Notes under the pieces: generated by a model
Databases searched by the model: none
What the model saw: the letters and a program-made list of their open reading frames with translations, nothing else
Told to the model about the DNA's origin: nothing
Program-made: the position numbers and the translations under genes
Source: Methanosphaera sp. rholeuAM6
GTDB lineage: Archaea; Methanobacteriota; Methanobacteria; Methanobacteriales; Methanobacteriaceae
NCBI GenBank assembly: GCA_003266105.1
Contig: MVAA01000062.1
Location: 10,235-32,793 of the forward strand
Reading direction: 5' to 3'
Length of the DNA stretch: 22,559 bases
Part shown: one piece after another, positions 8,137 through 16,075 of the stretch
Layout: each line of letters starts with the position of its first letter
Numbering within the stretch: the stretch's first letter is position 1

Positions 8137-9063
8137 ATGAAAAACGTGGATTTACTAGTATTAGGACATACAGCTTTTGACTACATAATGGAAGTAAAAG
8201 AATTTTCAAAGATTAACACGTCAGCAATTGTCGAAAAAATGGAAATGTTACATGGTGGGGCTGCAGGGAACGTTGCAGTAGTTGCAAGTAAAATGGGATT
8301 GGATGTTGGTTTAATATCCTGTGTCGGTAACGATTTTAAGGATAGTGATTATGAAAAAGAGATGCTTGAAGCAGGAATTGACATTTCAGACATGATTGTA
8401 TCTGAAAAAACAAAAACCCCCACAGCATTTGTATTAACCAATCCCGAAGATCAACAAATGTTTTACTTCTATTGGGGTGCTGCAGAAGAATACAAAAATA
8501 CAGACATACCTAAAGACGCAATAAACAATGCCCGTGCAGTACATCTTGCAACAGGTGACCCCGAATTTAACATTAAAGCAGGAAAATATGCTTACGACAA
8601 TAACAAATTAGTTTCATTTGATCCTGGACAAGATTTACATTTATATTCAACTAAAGATTTACAGAAAATGGTTAAAAATTGTAATATCCTTTTTGGTAAT
8701 GAACACGAAATTGAACATATCTGTGATTTATTGGAAAAAAGTGTTGATGAATTGCTTGAAGAAAACCTTAATATGATTGTTCAAACCCTTGGAGATAAAG
8801 GTAGTGTAATTTACGTTAAAAATGAAGAACCGGTACACATTGAAGTTGTTCCAACAAAAGCCGTTGATCCAACAGGTGCTGGTGATTCCTATCGAGCAGC
8901 TTTCTTAAGTTTATACTTGAGGGATAATGACATTAAAACTTGTGGACGTTTTGCAAGTACTGTGTCAAGTTACATTGTAGAAACTCAGGGTACTCAAACA
9001 AATATTCCAACTGCTGACCAGGCTTTAGAAAAAATGAATGATACGTGGCCTGAAATTATATAA
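8137..9063 (+). CDS. PfkB-family sugar/nucleoside kinase
   Basis: This is a 308-residue member of the ribokinase/PfkB superfamily, which phosphorylates a sugar or nucleoside hydroxyl using ATP. The substrate-side signature GGAAGN lies at 40-45 and the C-terminal ATP/anion-hole signature DPTGAGDSYRAAF starts at D244, with D250 as the catalytic base. The ATG is preceded by a good ribosome binding site, TGGAGGA. Sequence alone does not give the substrate. Methanogen relatives such as the Methanocaldococcus enzyme characterised as a broad nucleoside kinase make a nucleoside kinase role plausible, but sugar kinases cannot be excluded. The gene is transcribed alone and converges on the TrkA gene; neither neighbour helps to assign the substrate. 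Confidence 0.88.
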   Translation: MKNVDLLVLGHTAFDYIMEVKEFSKINTSAIVEKMEMLHGGAAGNVAVVASKMGLDVGLISCVGNDFKDSDYEKEMLEAGIDISDMIVSEKTKTPTAFVLTNPEDQQMFYFYWGAAEEYKNTDIPKDAINNARAVHLATGDPEFNIKAGKYAYDNNKLVSFDPGQDLHLYSTKDLQKMVKNCNILFGNEHEIEHICDLLEKSVDELLEENLNMIVQTLGDKGSVIYVKNEEPVHIEVVPTKAVDPTGAGDSYRAAFLSLYLRDNDIKTCGRFASTVSSYIVETQGTQTNIPTADQALEKMNDTWPEII

Positions 9064-9068
9064 TCAGA

Positions 9069-9093
9069 GAATAATCCTCCTTATTCCCCCCCC
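9069..9093. terminator. Short hairpin and C8 tract between convergent genes
   Basis: GAATAA (9069-9074) and TTATTC (9081-9086) form a 6-bp stem around the loop TCCTCC, immediately followed by eight C in a row (9086-9093). It lies in the 36-bp gap between the kinase stop and the trkA stop. There is no T-tract on the plus strand, so its role as a terminator is uncertain. Confidence 0.35.
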
Positions 9094-9099
9094 AATCAT

Positions 9100-9753
9100 T
9101 TATGGTGAAAACAATTTAGTAGCTTCTTTTACATAATCTGCCTTGGTGATAACTGAAATTCTCTGGTTTTTCTTAAATATTGTGTCTTTTTGAGGGATTA
9201 TTAATTCATTATCCTCATAAACTGCACAGACTATGAAATTTTCGGTAGGACTATAATCTAAAACTCGTTTTCCAATTAATTTTTTATTCTCTAATTTTAA
9301 ATCCAGAAGTTCTGTTGAACCCCTTCCAAGAACTATTAAATCCGCAATTTTTGGTCTTGTGATTATACGTTCAAGATATGTGGCTACTGCAGATTCAGGA
9401 CTTACCGTTACATCAATTCCAACATTTTTGAATGCACTTTCATGTTCCAAATCATTAACACGAACAATTCTCTTTTTAATGTTTTCATAGTTTTGGCTTA
9501 AAACTGCACTTAATAGATTTACCTTATCATCACCTGTTGCTGCAACGAACACATCTGCATCAGATATATCTGCATCTTCCAGTATTCTTACACTTGTTGC
9601 ATCACCATAGATTACTAAAGCATCCGAATTTTCTGAAACCTCTTCTGATACTGCTTCATCACTTTCAATTATTGTTACGTTTATTCCTTCCCTTATTAAT
9701 GATTGGGATAAATTTAATCCTACTCTTCCTGCGCCTACTATAATTACGTACAT
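9100..9753 (-). CDS. trkA: TrkA-type RCK protein, potassium-channel regulatory subunit
   Basis: This cytosolic protein of 217 residues has an N-terminal Rossmann RCK_N domain (dinucleotide motif GAGRVG at 7-12, acidic IIESD at the end of the second strand, YGDAT and AATGDDKVN motifs) and a C-terminal RCK_C/TrkA_C domain from about residue 135 (GRGSTELLDLKL onward). Such proteins gate Trk/Ktr-type potassium transporters or channels in response to NAD(H) or nucleotides. No transporter subunit is adjacent, so the membrane partner is encoded elsewhere. The start is supported by GGTAAT a few bases upstream of ATG 9753. The gene is single and divergent from lysS. Confidence 0.88.
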   Translation of the reverse strand: MYVIIVGAGRVGLNLSQSLIREGINVTIIESDEAVSEEVSENSDALVIYGDATSVRILEDADISDADVFVAATGDDKVNLLSAVLSQNYENIKKRIVRVNDLEHESAFKNVGIDVTVSPESAVATYLERIITRPKIADLIVLGRGSTELLDLKLENKKLIGKRVLDYSPTENFIVCAVYEDNELIIPQKDTIFKKNQRISVITKADYVKEATKLFSP

Positions 9754-10017
9754 ATTACCACATTATAAGTTGATGTTAATATATTATCGTTTGTATTATT
9801 TAAGTTTGAATATTTGAAAATAATTATTAAACATAAAAAACATAAATAATTACACTAATGATTTTTCAATTGAACAGAGAAATATGATTATTCATTTGAT
9901 TAAACTATTTTAGATATTTTATATTAATAAAGAAAAATCTATTATTCAATAATTAATTACCTCAAAAGATTAATTTTTACATAAATTATTTACAAACTTG
10001 AAGTTATTGTGATATAT
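9754..10017. promoter_or_regulatory. Divergent intergenic region trkA / lysS
   Basis: This gap of about 260 bp is very AT-rich and holds no credible gene. Several TATA-like stretches are present, for example TTTTATATTAATAAAG near 9917-9932 on the plus strand. GTGAT at 10009-10013 is the likely ribosome binding site of lysS, four bases before ATG 10018. No clear operator palindrome or RNA gene was found. Confidence 0.4.
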
Positions 10018-11607
10018 ATGACTAAACATTGGACCGAAAGAATCGCGGAAGAATTAAGTAAAGAAGGAAGAGACGAATACATAATAGGAAGTGGAACATC
10101 AATTTCAGGATCAATACACATCGGAAATAGCTGTGACGTTTTCATTGCAAATGCGGTTAGTAAAGAATTGAGAAAACTTGGTGAAAATGCAAGAACATTA
10201 TGGATTGCTGATGATTTTGATCCTTTAAGAAAAGTACCTTATCCATTACCTGAATCTTATGACAAATATTTGGGTCAACCATACTATGAAATTCCATGTC
10301 CTGAAGGTTGTTGTGACAATTTCGTAGAACATTTCCAAAAACCGTTCACAACAGCTCTTGAATCTTTTGATATTCAGGAATTGGAAATAAAAAGTGGAGC
10401 CTATATGTATAAGAACGGTATCTACACCGAAGCCACAAAAATTGCATTAGAAAATGCTGAAAGAATAAGAGAAATATTCAATGAATACAGGGAACATCCT
10501 CTTAAAGACTATTGGTTACCTTATAATCCAATTTGTAGTGAATGTGGTAGGGTTAACACAACTGAAGCCTATGATTTTGAAGGAACAACAGTAAAATATC
10601 GTTGTGAATGTGGCCATGATGGTGAAATGGATTATACGACTGGTAAAGGAAAATTAACATGGAGAGTGGAATGGGCTGCCCGTTGGAAAATATTAAACAT
10701 TACATGCGAACCATTTGGTAAAGACCATGCAGCCAGTGGTGGATCTTATGATGTGAGTAAAATAATTTCTGAAGAAATATTTGATTATCCTGCACCATAT
10801 CCTGTACCTTATGAATGGATAACCCTTGATGGTGATGCCATGAGTAAATCCAAAGGAGTATTTTTCAGTCCGGAAGCTTGGCTGAAAATAGGAAAACCTG
10901 AAACTTTAAATTATTTTATTTTCAGGAACAAACCGTTGAAACCTAAAGATTTCTCACCAAAAATGGGATTCCTTGACCTGATGGATCAGTATGATAGAGT
11001 CGAACGAATTGCATATGGTGTTGAAGAAGCCAGTAATGAAAAGGAAAAAGAGAAACTTACTAAAATTTATGAAATTTCACAACTGGAAGAGTTACCTGAA
11101 GAAATGCCGTTCCAACCTTCCTACAGATTCCTTACAGTTGCTTATCAAATTGCTAACGGTAAAGCTGATAAGATATATGAAATTCTTAGGAATAATCATC
11201 AGTTACCATCCAGATTAGAAAATGTTGCATTTGATGAATTAAATGAGTTTGATAAAGAAACCTATTTGCAAAGACTGGAATATGTGAACAATTGGTTGGA
11301 AACTTATGCTCCTAAATTCGTTAAATTCCAAGTTATGAATAAAATGCCACGTATAGAAATTACTGACGATCAAAAAGAGTTCTTAAGACAACTAGCTGAT
11401 GTTTTAGAAAATGAGACATTTAACAGTGATGTAGAATTCCATGACAGAATGTATGAAATTCTTGAGGCCTTGGGAATGAAACCTCAAAAAGCTTTCCAAG
11501 CTATATATAAGACAATTATAGGTAAAAAACAAGGTCCTCGTGCGGCTTCATTCGTTTTATCCTTGGATAAAGACTTTGTGATAAAAAGATTCAGACTTGA
11601 AGAATAA
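10018..11607 (+). CDS. lysS: Lysyl-tRNA synthetase, class I
   Basis: This enzyme charges tRNA-Lys with lysine. It is the class I form, found in many archaea and some bacteria and unrelated to the class II enzyme. From ATG 10018 the protein has 529 residues, normal for the family. A GTG at 10009 is in frame but is better explained as the GTGAT ribosome binding site. The HIGH-type motif appears as HIGN (34-37) in GSIHIGNSCD, and the KMSKS motif as MSKSKG in the Rossmann half. A zinc-type insert is visible (CSECGR, then CECGHDGE). The C-terminal helical bundle for anticodon binding ends at EKRF-like residues RFRLEE. The gene is alone in its orientation and ends in a stable hairpin. Confidence 0.97.
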   Translation: MTKHWTERIAEELSKEGRDEYIIGSGTSISGSIHIGNSCDVFIANAVSKELRKLGENARTLWIADDFDPLRKVPYPLPESYDKYLGQPYYEIPCPEGCCDNFVEHFQKPFTTALESFDIQELEIKSGAYMYKNGIYTEATKIALENAERIREIFNEYREHPLKDYWLPYNPICSECGRVNTTEAYDFEGTTVKYRCECGHDGEMDYTTGKGKLTWRVEWAARWKILNITCEPFGKDHAASGGSYDVSKIISEEIFDYPAPYPVPYEWITLDGDAMSKSKGVFFSPEAWLKIGKPETLNYFIFRNKPLKPKDFSPKMGFLDLMDQYDRVERIAYGVEEASNEKEKEKLTKIYEISQLEELPEEMPFQPSYRFLTVAYQIANGKADKIYEILRNNHQLPSRLENVAFDELNEFDKETYLQRLEYVNNWLETYAPKFVKFQVMNKMPRIEITDDQKEFLRQLADVLENETFNSDVEFHDRMYEILEALGMKPQKAFQAIYKTIIGKKQGPRAASFVLSLDKDFVIKRFRLEE

Positions 11608-11638
11608 TTTCTATTCTTCAATAATTCCACTATTTTTT
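11597..11638. terminator. Hairpin terminator at the lysS stop
   Basis: A perfect 10-bp inverted repeat, TTGAAGAATA (11597-11606) and TATTCTTCAA (11612-11621), surrounds a five-base loop and overlaps the lysS TAA (11605-11607). Six T follow at 11633-11638. It sits between convergent genes and could serve both strands. Confidence 0.6.
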
Positions 11639-11646
11639 CAATATTT

Positions 11647-12522
11647 TCATAACTGTTCAAAACCAAATTTAACTGTGTATTTTTGTGCATTATGTGATGC
11701 AAAATTCAAGAAACTTTCCACTTCAACATTATTTTTAACATTCAAGGCACTAATTATATGACGGGTATGTTCCGATAATACATCACTTGTATTTAATGAT
11801 GTATATGACATGCTTTTATTTATGAAAGTGTAAATATTTTCATTTTGTTCAACCATTCGAATCGCTTCATGAAATGAATTGACACTTGAGACAATATCAA
11901 AATCCAAATCATTATTGGCAAGAGTGGTCCAAGCCAATCTTTGAGCAGAATCTTCAACTTCAACGAAATTTAAACCATTTAAATCTCCAATGTCATTAAA
12001 TGTTTCGTGTTCGTGAGTTAACAACAACAAACTATCCCTACCTAATGGAATTGGTTCCAAATCATAAATATACGCTTTAACAGGATCGTCAAATCCTAAT
12101 ATATCAACCAACCCCTTATTTGCCAAATCAAAAGCAGTTCCCATATCAGTTTGTAATATCCGTATATTGTCCAACTGATAAGCTATGGCCAACTCCCTTA
12201 TAAATTCACAGGAGACAAATCCCCCAGCTACTGTCCATACATCATCATCATTTAAACGTTGTTCATATGCTTCATATTCTTCCAATAAATTTAATGCATA
12301 CTCCGTTAATGAAGAACCCCTATTGGTTACCCTTACCAACGGTTGAGCCAATAATTCTTCAGCCTTAATGATTCTGCGATTTAAAACCGTGTGAGATATT
12401 CCTAATTGTTTAGCAGCTTTTCTCTGGGATTTATTTGATTTAATTGATTTTAAGGTATCGAATAATTTATAATCATAAATTACATCATCCATTTCAAGAT
12501 TTAATTTTTTATTAAGACTCAT
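11647..12522 (-). CDS. ModE/LysR-type regulator with substrate-binding-like domain
   Basis: This 291-residue protein is a predicted transcription factor. Residues about 15-75 form a winged helix of the ModE/LysR type (SQRKAAKQLGISHTVLNRRI, then EELLAQPLV and a wing VTNRGSSLTEYA). Residues about 95-290 look like a periplasmic-binding-protein-type sensor domain, with ILQTDMGTAFDLANKGLVDI, LGRDSLLLLTHE and FHEAIRMVEQNENIYTFI. The order HTH then PBP-like domain is known from archaeal regulators related to the molybdate sensor ModE, and the domain could bind molybdate, tungstate or another small ligand; the ligand cannot be read from the sequence. It has no signal peptide, consistent with a cytosolic sensor. 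It lies close to the fwd operon, whose product uses a Mo or W pterin, separated by the hexuloisomerase gene. The start has only a weak ribosome binding site (GTTGAT). Confidence 0.78.
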   Translation of the reverse strand: MSLNKKLNLEMDDVIYDYKLFDTLKSIKSNKSQRKAAKQLGISHTVLNRRIIKAEELLAQPLVRVTNRGSSLTEYALNLLEEYEAYEQRLNDDDVWTVAGGFVSCEFIRELAIAYQLDNIRILQTDMGTAFDLANKGLVDILGFDDPVKAYIYDLEPIPLGRDSLLLLTHEHETFNDIGDLNGLNFVEVEDSAQRLAWTTLANNDLDFDIVSSVNSFHEAIRMVEQNENIYTFINKSMSYTSLNTSDVLSEHTRHIISALNVKNNVEVESFLNFASHNAQKYTVKFGFEQL

Positions 12523-12667
12523 AAAATCAACTAGAAAATATTTGTTATTATTAAGTTATATGTAGTAAAAAGTAAATAATCATTTTTACAAATTATTAAT
12601 TAGGAATATTTTAGTTTTATAAAAAATGTCTTTCGAATAAAATATTTAATTATTGTAGGGAAAAAAA
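12523..12667. promoter_or_regulatory. Divergent promoter region, regulator / hexuloisomerase
   Basis: This is an AT-rich gap of 145 bp. TTTTATAAAA at about 12615-12624 is a good plus-strand TATA box for the hexuloisomerase gene, which has GTAGGG shortly before its ATG. The regulator may bind here, since it is transcribed divergently, but no clean palindrome was found. Confidence 0.4.
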
Positions 12668-13252
12668 ATGATTTATAATGATGCTGTAAAAGATATAATA
12701 GATAACATATCAAGAATAACTCAGTCAGTAAGTCAAGAAGAAATAAATGAAATGACCAAAATGATTTTGGATGTTGATCACGTCTTTATTATGGGTCTTG
12801 GTCGTTCCGGTTTAGTTGCAAAAGCGTTTGGTATGAGGTTAATGCACTTGGGATTAAAAGTTTACATTGTTGGTGAAACCATTACCCCAGCAATAACTGA
12901 GAATGATTGCCTGATAGCAATTTCCGGTTCCGGTGAAACAAGTTACATTATAAGTACTACAGGAATTGCAAAAAGTATTGGCGCAAAGATTATTGCAATA
13001 ACCTCCTATACTGAAAGTTCTTTAGCTAAAAAATCAGACCTTGTTGTTCAGCTAAAAGGTAGGACAAAAATTGATGACGAAACAAATTATATACGCCGTC
13101 AAATCAGTGGTCAACACCAAACATTATCCCCTATGGGAACAATTTTTGAGATAAGTGCATTAGTGTTTTTAGATTCAATAATTGCACAGATGATGCATGA
13201 TTTAGGACAGACAGAAGAAGATTTAAAATCAAGACATACAGTTCTTGAATAA
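12668..13252 (+). CDS. hxlB: 6-phospho-3-hexuloisomerase (PHI)
   Basis: This 194-residue SIS-domain isomerase interconverts 3-hexulose 6-phosphate and fructose 6-phosphate. In archaea lacking the oxidative pentose phosphate pathway it acts with hexulose-6-phosphate synthase, running the ribulose monophosphate route backwards to supply ribulose 5-phosphate and releasing formaldehyde. Evidence is the SIS phosphosugar site FIMGLGRSGLVAKAFGMRL (about 40-58), AISGSGETSYI (about 89-99), and the PHI-like tail containing HQTLSPMGTIFE and a C-terminal helix. Length is standard for PHI (about 180-200). The synthase partner is not in this window and is often fused or encoded elsewhere. The gene converges on the end of the fwd operon with a 20-bp gap containing seven T. 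Confidence 0.9.
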   Translation: MIYNDAVKDIIDNISRITQSVSQEEINEMTKMILDVDHVFIMGLGRSGLVAKAFGMRLMHLGLKVYIVGETITPAITENDCLIAISGSGETSYIISTTGIAKSIGAKIIAITSYTESSLAKKSDLVVQLKGRTKIDDETNYIRRQISGQHQTLSPMGTIFEISALVFLDSIIAQMMHDLGQTEEDLKSRHTVLE

Positions 13253-13272
13253 AAATCAATTCCACTCTTTTT

Positions 13273-13548
13273 TTAGTCAATTACCGTAATAACAATTGAT
13301 TCTTCATCAAACGTATGTGTTATTTCTACAAGTTCCTCTTTAACTTCGTTGATGTTAATATCCACTCTCTGATTTAATAATTGACCCTTAAGTTGTAGGG
13401 TAATGGATGCGTCCTCATCAATACATATTATTTTTCCTGGAATGAAAACTCTGTTATATGATATTTCAAGCAATGCATCCTCTTTGAAATTGTCCAAGAT
13501 AAACTTCTTCAAATCATCCTCTTTAACTGTTAAATATTTTTTGTTCAT
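13273..13548 (-). CDS. Small conserved-looking protein at end of fwd operon
   Basis: This is an unrecognised protein of 91 residues. The start ATG 13548 lies 12 bases after the fwdC stop and is preceded by AAGGTTT, so it is almost certainly co-transcribed with fwdC. It is soluble, acidic, without cysteines or membrane segments. After an N-terminal helix (about 8-25) the sequence alternates like a small beta barrel: LEISYNRVFIPGKIICIDED, then SITLQLKGQ and RVDININEV, then ITHTFDEESIVITVI. It may belong to one of the small Methanobacteriales-specific DUF families (DUF2097 comes to mind, unverified). Its position suggests a role in formylmethanofuran dehydrogenase assembly or control, but this is inference from context only. 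Confidence 0.75.
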   Translation of the reverse strand: MNKKYLTVKEDDLKKFILDNFKEDALLEISYNRVFIPGKIICIDEDASITLQLKGQLLNQRVDININEVKEELVEITHTFDEESIVITVID

Positions 13549-13560
13549 AACTGAAACCTT

Positions 13561-14349
13561 TTATTCTTTAATCCATATTTGGCCTTTGCCATTAACTCCC
13601 CTATCACCAGAGTATAATCTGTATTTTCCTATGAAGTATTGTCCGTTAATTAAAGGATTATGAACAATTTCCTGAAATACGAAACCAGGCAGCATGGAAT
13701 CTATTTTTCCATTTAAAACTATGATGCCTTTTTTCATCTGTCCACCAATCCATTGTGTAACATTGCCATCTATTTGTATGAAACCTCCTGACATATGTAC
13801 ACCAGCCAAAATATCGCAATTTCCTCTAATGTGGATTTTTCCATCCAACATGAAATCAGCTAATTGTTTCCCCACATTTCCATGGATTATTATTTGTCCT
13901 CCAGACATTCCTCTCCATTCACCTGCATATGATGATCCGCAGAATTCCTTTACGTTGCCTTTAATTTCTAGGGTTCCTCCTGTCATTTCACGACCGGCAT
14001 AACTTTCAGCATCACCATTTACTGTAATATGACCTCCAGTCATGAGTGCCCCTACATGAAAATCCACGTTAGAATTTGCTATTATTTTCCCGGAATTCAT
14101 GGCAAAACCTATGCGTTTAACACGGGAAAGATCTCCTTCAATGTTTATTAGACAATCTTCACTGTTTTGACAATCACCCTCAATTTCCACTTCAAAAAAT
14201 TCGGATAAAGGTAATTGCTTGTTTCCCATGTATATTATGCTATCTTGTATTTGGGTAAGGGATTTGTCAAATAATAATTCAGGGAGAATATTGTCAAACT
14301 CTATGGCAATAGAATTTTTCCTTGTCATAACCAAATTAATTGCTTTCAT
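13561..14349 (-). CDS. fwdC: Formylmethanofuran dehydrogenase subunit C
   Basis: This structural subunit of tungsten/molybdenum formylmethanofuran dehydrogenase has a glutamate-synthase-like beta-helix. The chosen start, ATG 14349, gives 262 residues and lies five bases after GGTGA; it overlaps the end of fwdA by 14 bases. An in-frame ATG at 14373 would add eight residues but lacks that ribosome binding site. The body carries repeated turns of the GG-x-I-x-I-x-G type: MTGGHITVNGDA, MTGGTLEIKGNV, MSGGQIIIHGNV, MLDGKIHIRGNC, MSGGFIQIDGNV and MKKGIIVLNGKI. This is the characteristic right-handed helix of FwdC. In the known complex FwdC packs against FwdA. It is the fifth gene of the operon. Confidence 0.95.
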   Translation of the reverse strand: MKAINLVMTRKNSIAIEFDNILPELLFDKSLTQIQDSIIYMGNKQLPLSEFFEVEIEGDCQNSEDCLINIEGDLSRVKRIGFAMNSGKIIANSNVDFHVGALMTGGHITVNGDAESYAGREMTGGTLEIKGNVKEFCGSSYAGEWRGMSGGQIIIHGNVGKQLADFMLDGKIHIRGNCDILAGVHMSGGFIQIDGNVTQWIGGQMKKGIIVLNGKIDSMLPGFVFQEIVHNPLINGQYFIGKYRLYSGDRGVNGKGQIWIKE

Positions 14350-16075
14350 AATTCTCACCCATATATTCCACATTTACTTGTGTATCTGGTTTAATATAAT
14401 GGTCATTTACTCCATAATTCTCATATTTTATCGTGTAATATTTGTTGAATTCCGGTTTTATTCTATTTTCAAGAAGTCTTTCACTATTTTCCAATCCTTT
14501 AACATTACACCAGATATGATTACTTTTAACTAATTTGACAATTTTCGCATCTTTAACTAATATTTCACCATCTTTTATTGTGTATTTACTGTTCAATAAT
14601 TTATTTTCTATTGTTTCAGAGTTGGATTTGAGAGTAGGATCAAAATCATCAACGTCAATATCATATACAGATATGTCCGCCTTGGCATTTAATCCCAAAT
14701 GCCCCCTATCTTCCAGACCCAATATTTTTGCGGGACTGGAACGTGTTATTACTGTTATTTCATCCCAGGAATATTCCCTGTTGTATGTTCCAAGATCTGT
14801 CCGCTTAGTTGCCCAACTATGAACATCATTATCCAGCATATCCTGCAGTTTCTCCTGACTCATTAACCATGAAATAATTTTAGGATATCTTATAAAAGGA
14901 CCTGCATTTGGTGAATCCGTTGTTAAAGCTATTTTCCATGGGTCTTTAACTCCCATAAAGAATTCCAGACCTACTGCCCATTGCAATACACTAACCGGTG
15001 CATGTTGGGAATAGATTGCTGGAATTAAACCAGAAGCTGTTTCCACTTCAATATCCTTATTTGCCCATTTTAATCCTGTGAGTCTGAAGAGATCATATTC
15101 CATTGGAGCATCTGCAGTCATAGTGGTTGTTTCATCAAAAGTAATTTGTCCTACGTCACATGTTAAATGATTATGTTTGTTAATATAATCAATTAATTCT
15201 GTTGCACCAGATGAAACATCCCTCCATGATGTACCCTTATAAGAGTGGAACTGAACGTGTGTACAATGAATAATCTGATTTCTGTCAACATTCCTATTTT
15301 TCTTAATGTCCTTCACACAATCAAATGTTTCTAGAGTGGTTTCATAATTTCCGGGATGTCCCAAATCATTTGTATGAACATGTACAGAGTGTGGAAGACC
15401 TAACTCTTCATTTACTCGGGTTAATGAAGTGATAACCTGTCTACCTGTTACTTCCCAATGCGGTTCGGCATCATCAAGGCCATCAACATTTTTACCCCAA
15501 CCCCATGCTTCACTACCACAGGGATTAACTATTTTTACTCCATAACCTTTTGCTAGCTTTAACCATTTTGATATAAAAACTTTTAAATCATCCAACCGGT
15601 TTTCCTTTACATATTTTAACATGAACCAATTATTTCCAAATAACGTTAACGTCGGGATATCCAGGTTAGGGATACTGTTTATTTCTTCATGAGCGTGTTT
15701 AGCTTCTAAAGGGGGAACTGCTGCTTCTGTTACTGTTGTATATCCCATTTTCGTGTAGCGATATCCTATTGTAGGACATGTTGGTAATGAAAATCCTGCT
15801 TCAAATCCTGAAATATCATTTCTGGATGGTGGTTTAATTCCACGCCGTATATCTTCCGGCCTGTAAAGTCTTCCTATTGAAAGTTTTGGTCCTGCAATGT
15901 GGGAGTGCAAATCTACACCACCAGGCATAACCAGTTTGCCCGTAACATCTAAAACCTTGGCATTGGAGGAAACTTCATCGGTAATTTTGTTATCTTTAAT
16001 GAGTATGTCCATTTGTTCCCCTTTAACATTGTTTTTAGGGTCAAAAACGATACCATTTTTTAATATGTATTCCAT
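14336..16075 (-). CDS. fwdA: Formylmethanofuran dehydrogenase subunit A (amidohydrolase)
   Basis: This 579-residue subunit belongs to the amidohydrolase family. In the characterised enzyme it condenses formate, delivered through a tunnel from FwdB, with methanofuran at a binuclear zinc site. The expected ligands are visible: H57 and H59 in DLHSHIAG, K181 in GVKIVNP (the carbamylated lysine), H232/H234 in VHVHTNDLGHPGN, H270/H273 in IIHCTHVQFH, and the catalytic aspartate D387 in TTDSPNAGPF. The ATG at 16075 shares one base with the fwdB stop (TAATG), and AGGAGGATGA lies just upstream, which argues for translational coupling. The protein appears intact, and all key residues are present. Confidence 0.97.
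   Translation of the reverse strand: MEYILKNGIVFDPKNNVKGEQMDILIKDNKITDEVSSNAKVLDVTGKLVMPGGVDLHSHIAGPKLSIGRLYRPEDIRRGIKPPSRNDISGFEAGFSLPTCPTIGYRYTKMGYTTVTEAAVPPLEAKHAHEEINSIPNLDIPTLTLFGNNWFMLKYVKENRLDDLKVFISKWLKLAKGYGVKIVNPCGSEAWGWGKNVDGLDDAEPHWEVTGRQVITSLTRVNEELGLPHSVHVHTNDLGHPGNYETTLETFDCVKDIKKNRNVDRNQIIHCTHVQFHSYKGTSWRDVSSGATELIDYINKHNHLTCDVGQITFDETTTMTADAPMEYDLFRLTGLKWANKDIEVETASGLIPAIYSQHAPVSVLQWAVGLEFFMGVKDPWKIALTTDSPNAGPFIRYPKIISWLMSQEKLQDMLDNDVHSWATKRTDLGTYNREYSWDEITVITRSSPAKILGLEDRGHLGLNAKADISVYDIDVDDFDPTLKSNSETIENKLLNSKYTIKDGEILVKDAKIVKLVKSNHIWCNVKGLENSERLLENRIKPEFNKYYTIKYENYGVNDHYIKPDTQVNVEYMGENYESN

Noticed and set aside
9537..9743. 68-codon Leu/His-rich plus-strand frame
   Set aside because: It is opposite trkA, has biased composition typical of an antisense shadow, and no ribosome binding site.
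9754..10008. Possible replication origin or RNA gene in the trkA-lysS gap
   Set aside because: It has AT-richness only; no origin-box repeats, tRNA arms or kink-turn motifs were seen.
14219..14533. 104-codon hydrophobic plus-strand frame
   Set aside because: It is antisense to the fwdA-fwdC junction; the hydrophobicity mirrors AT-rich coding on the true strand.
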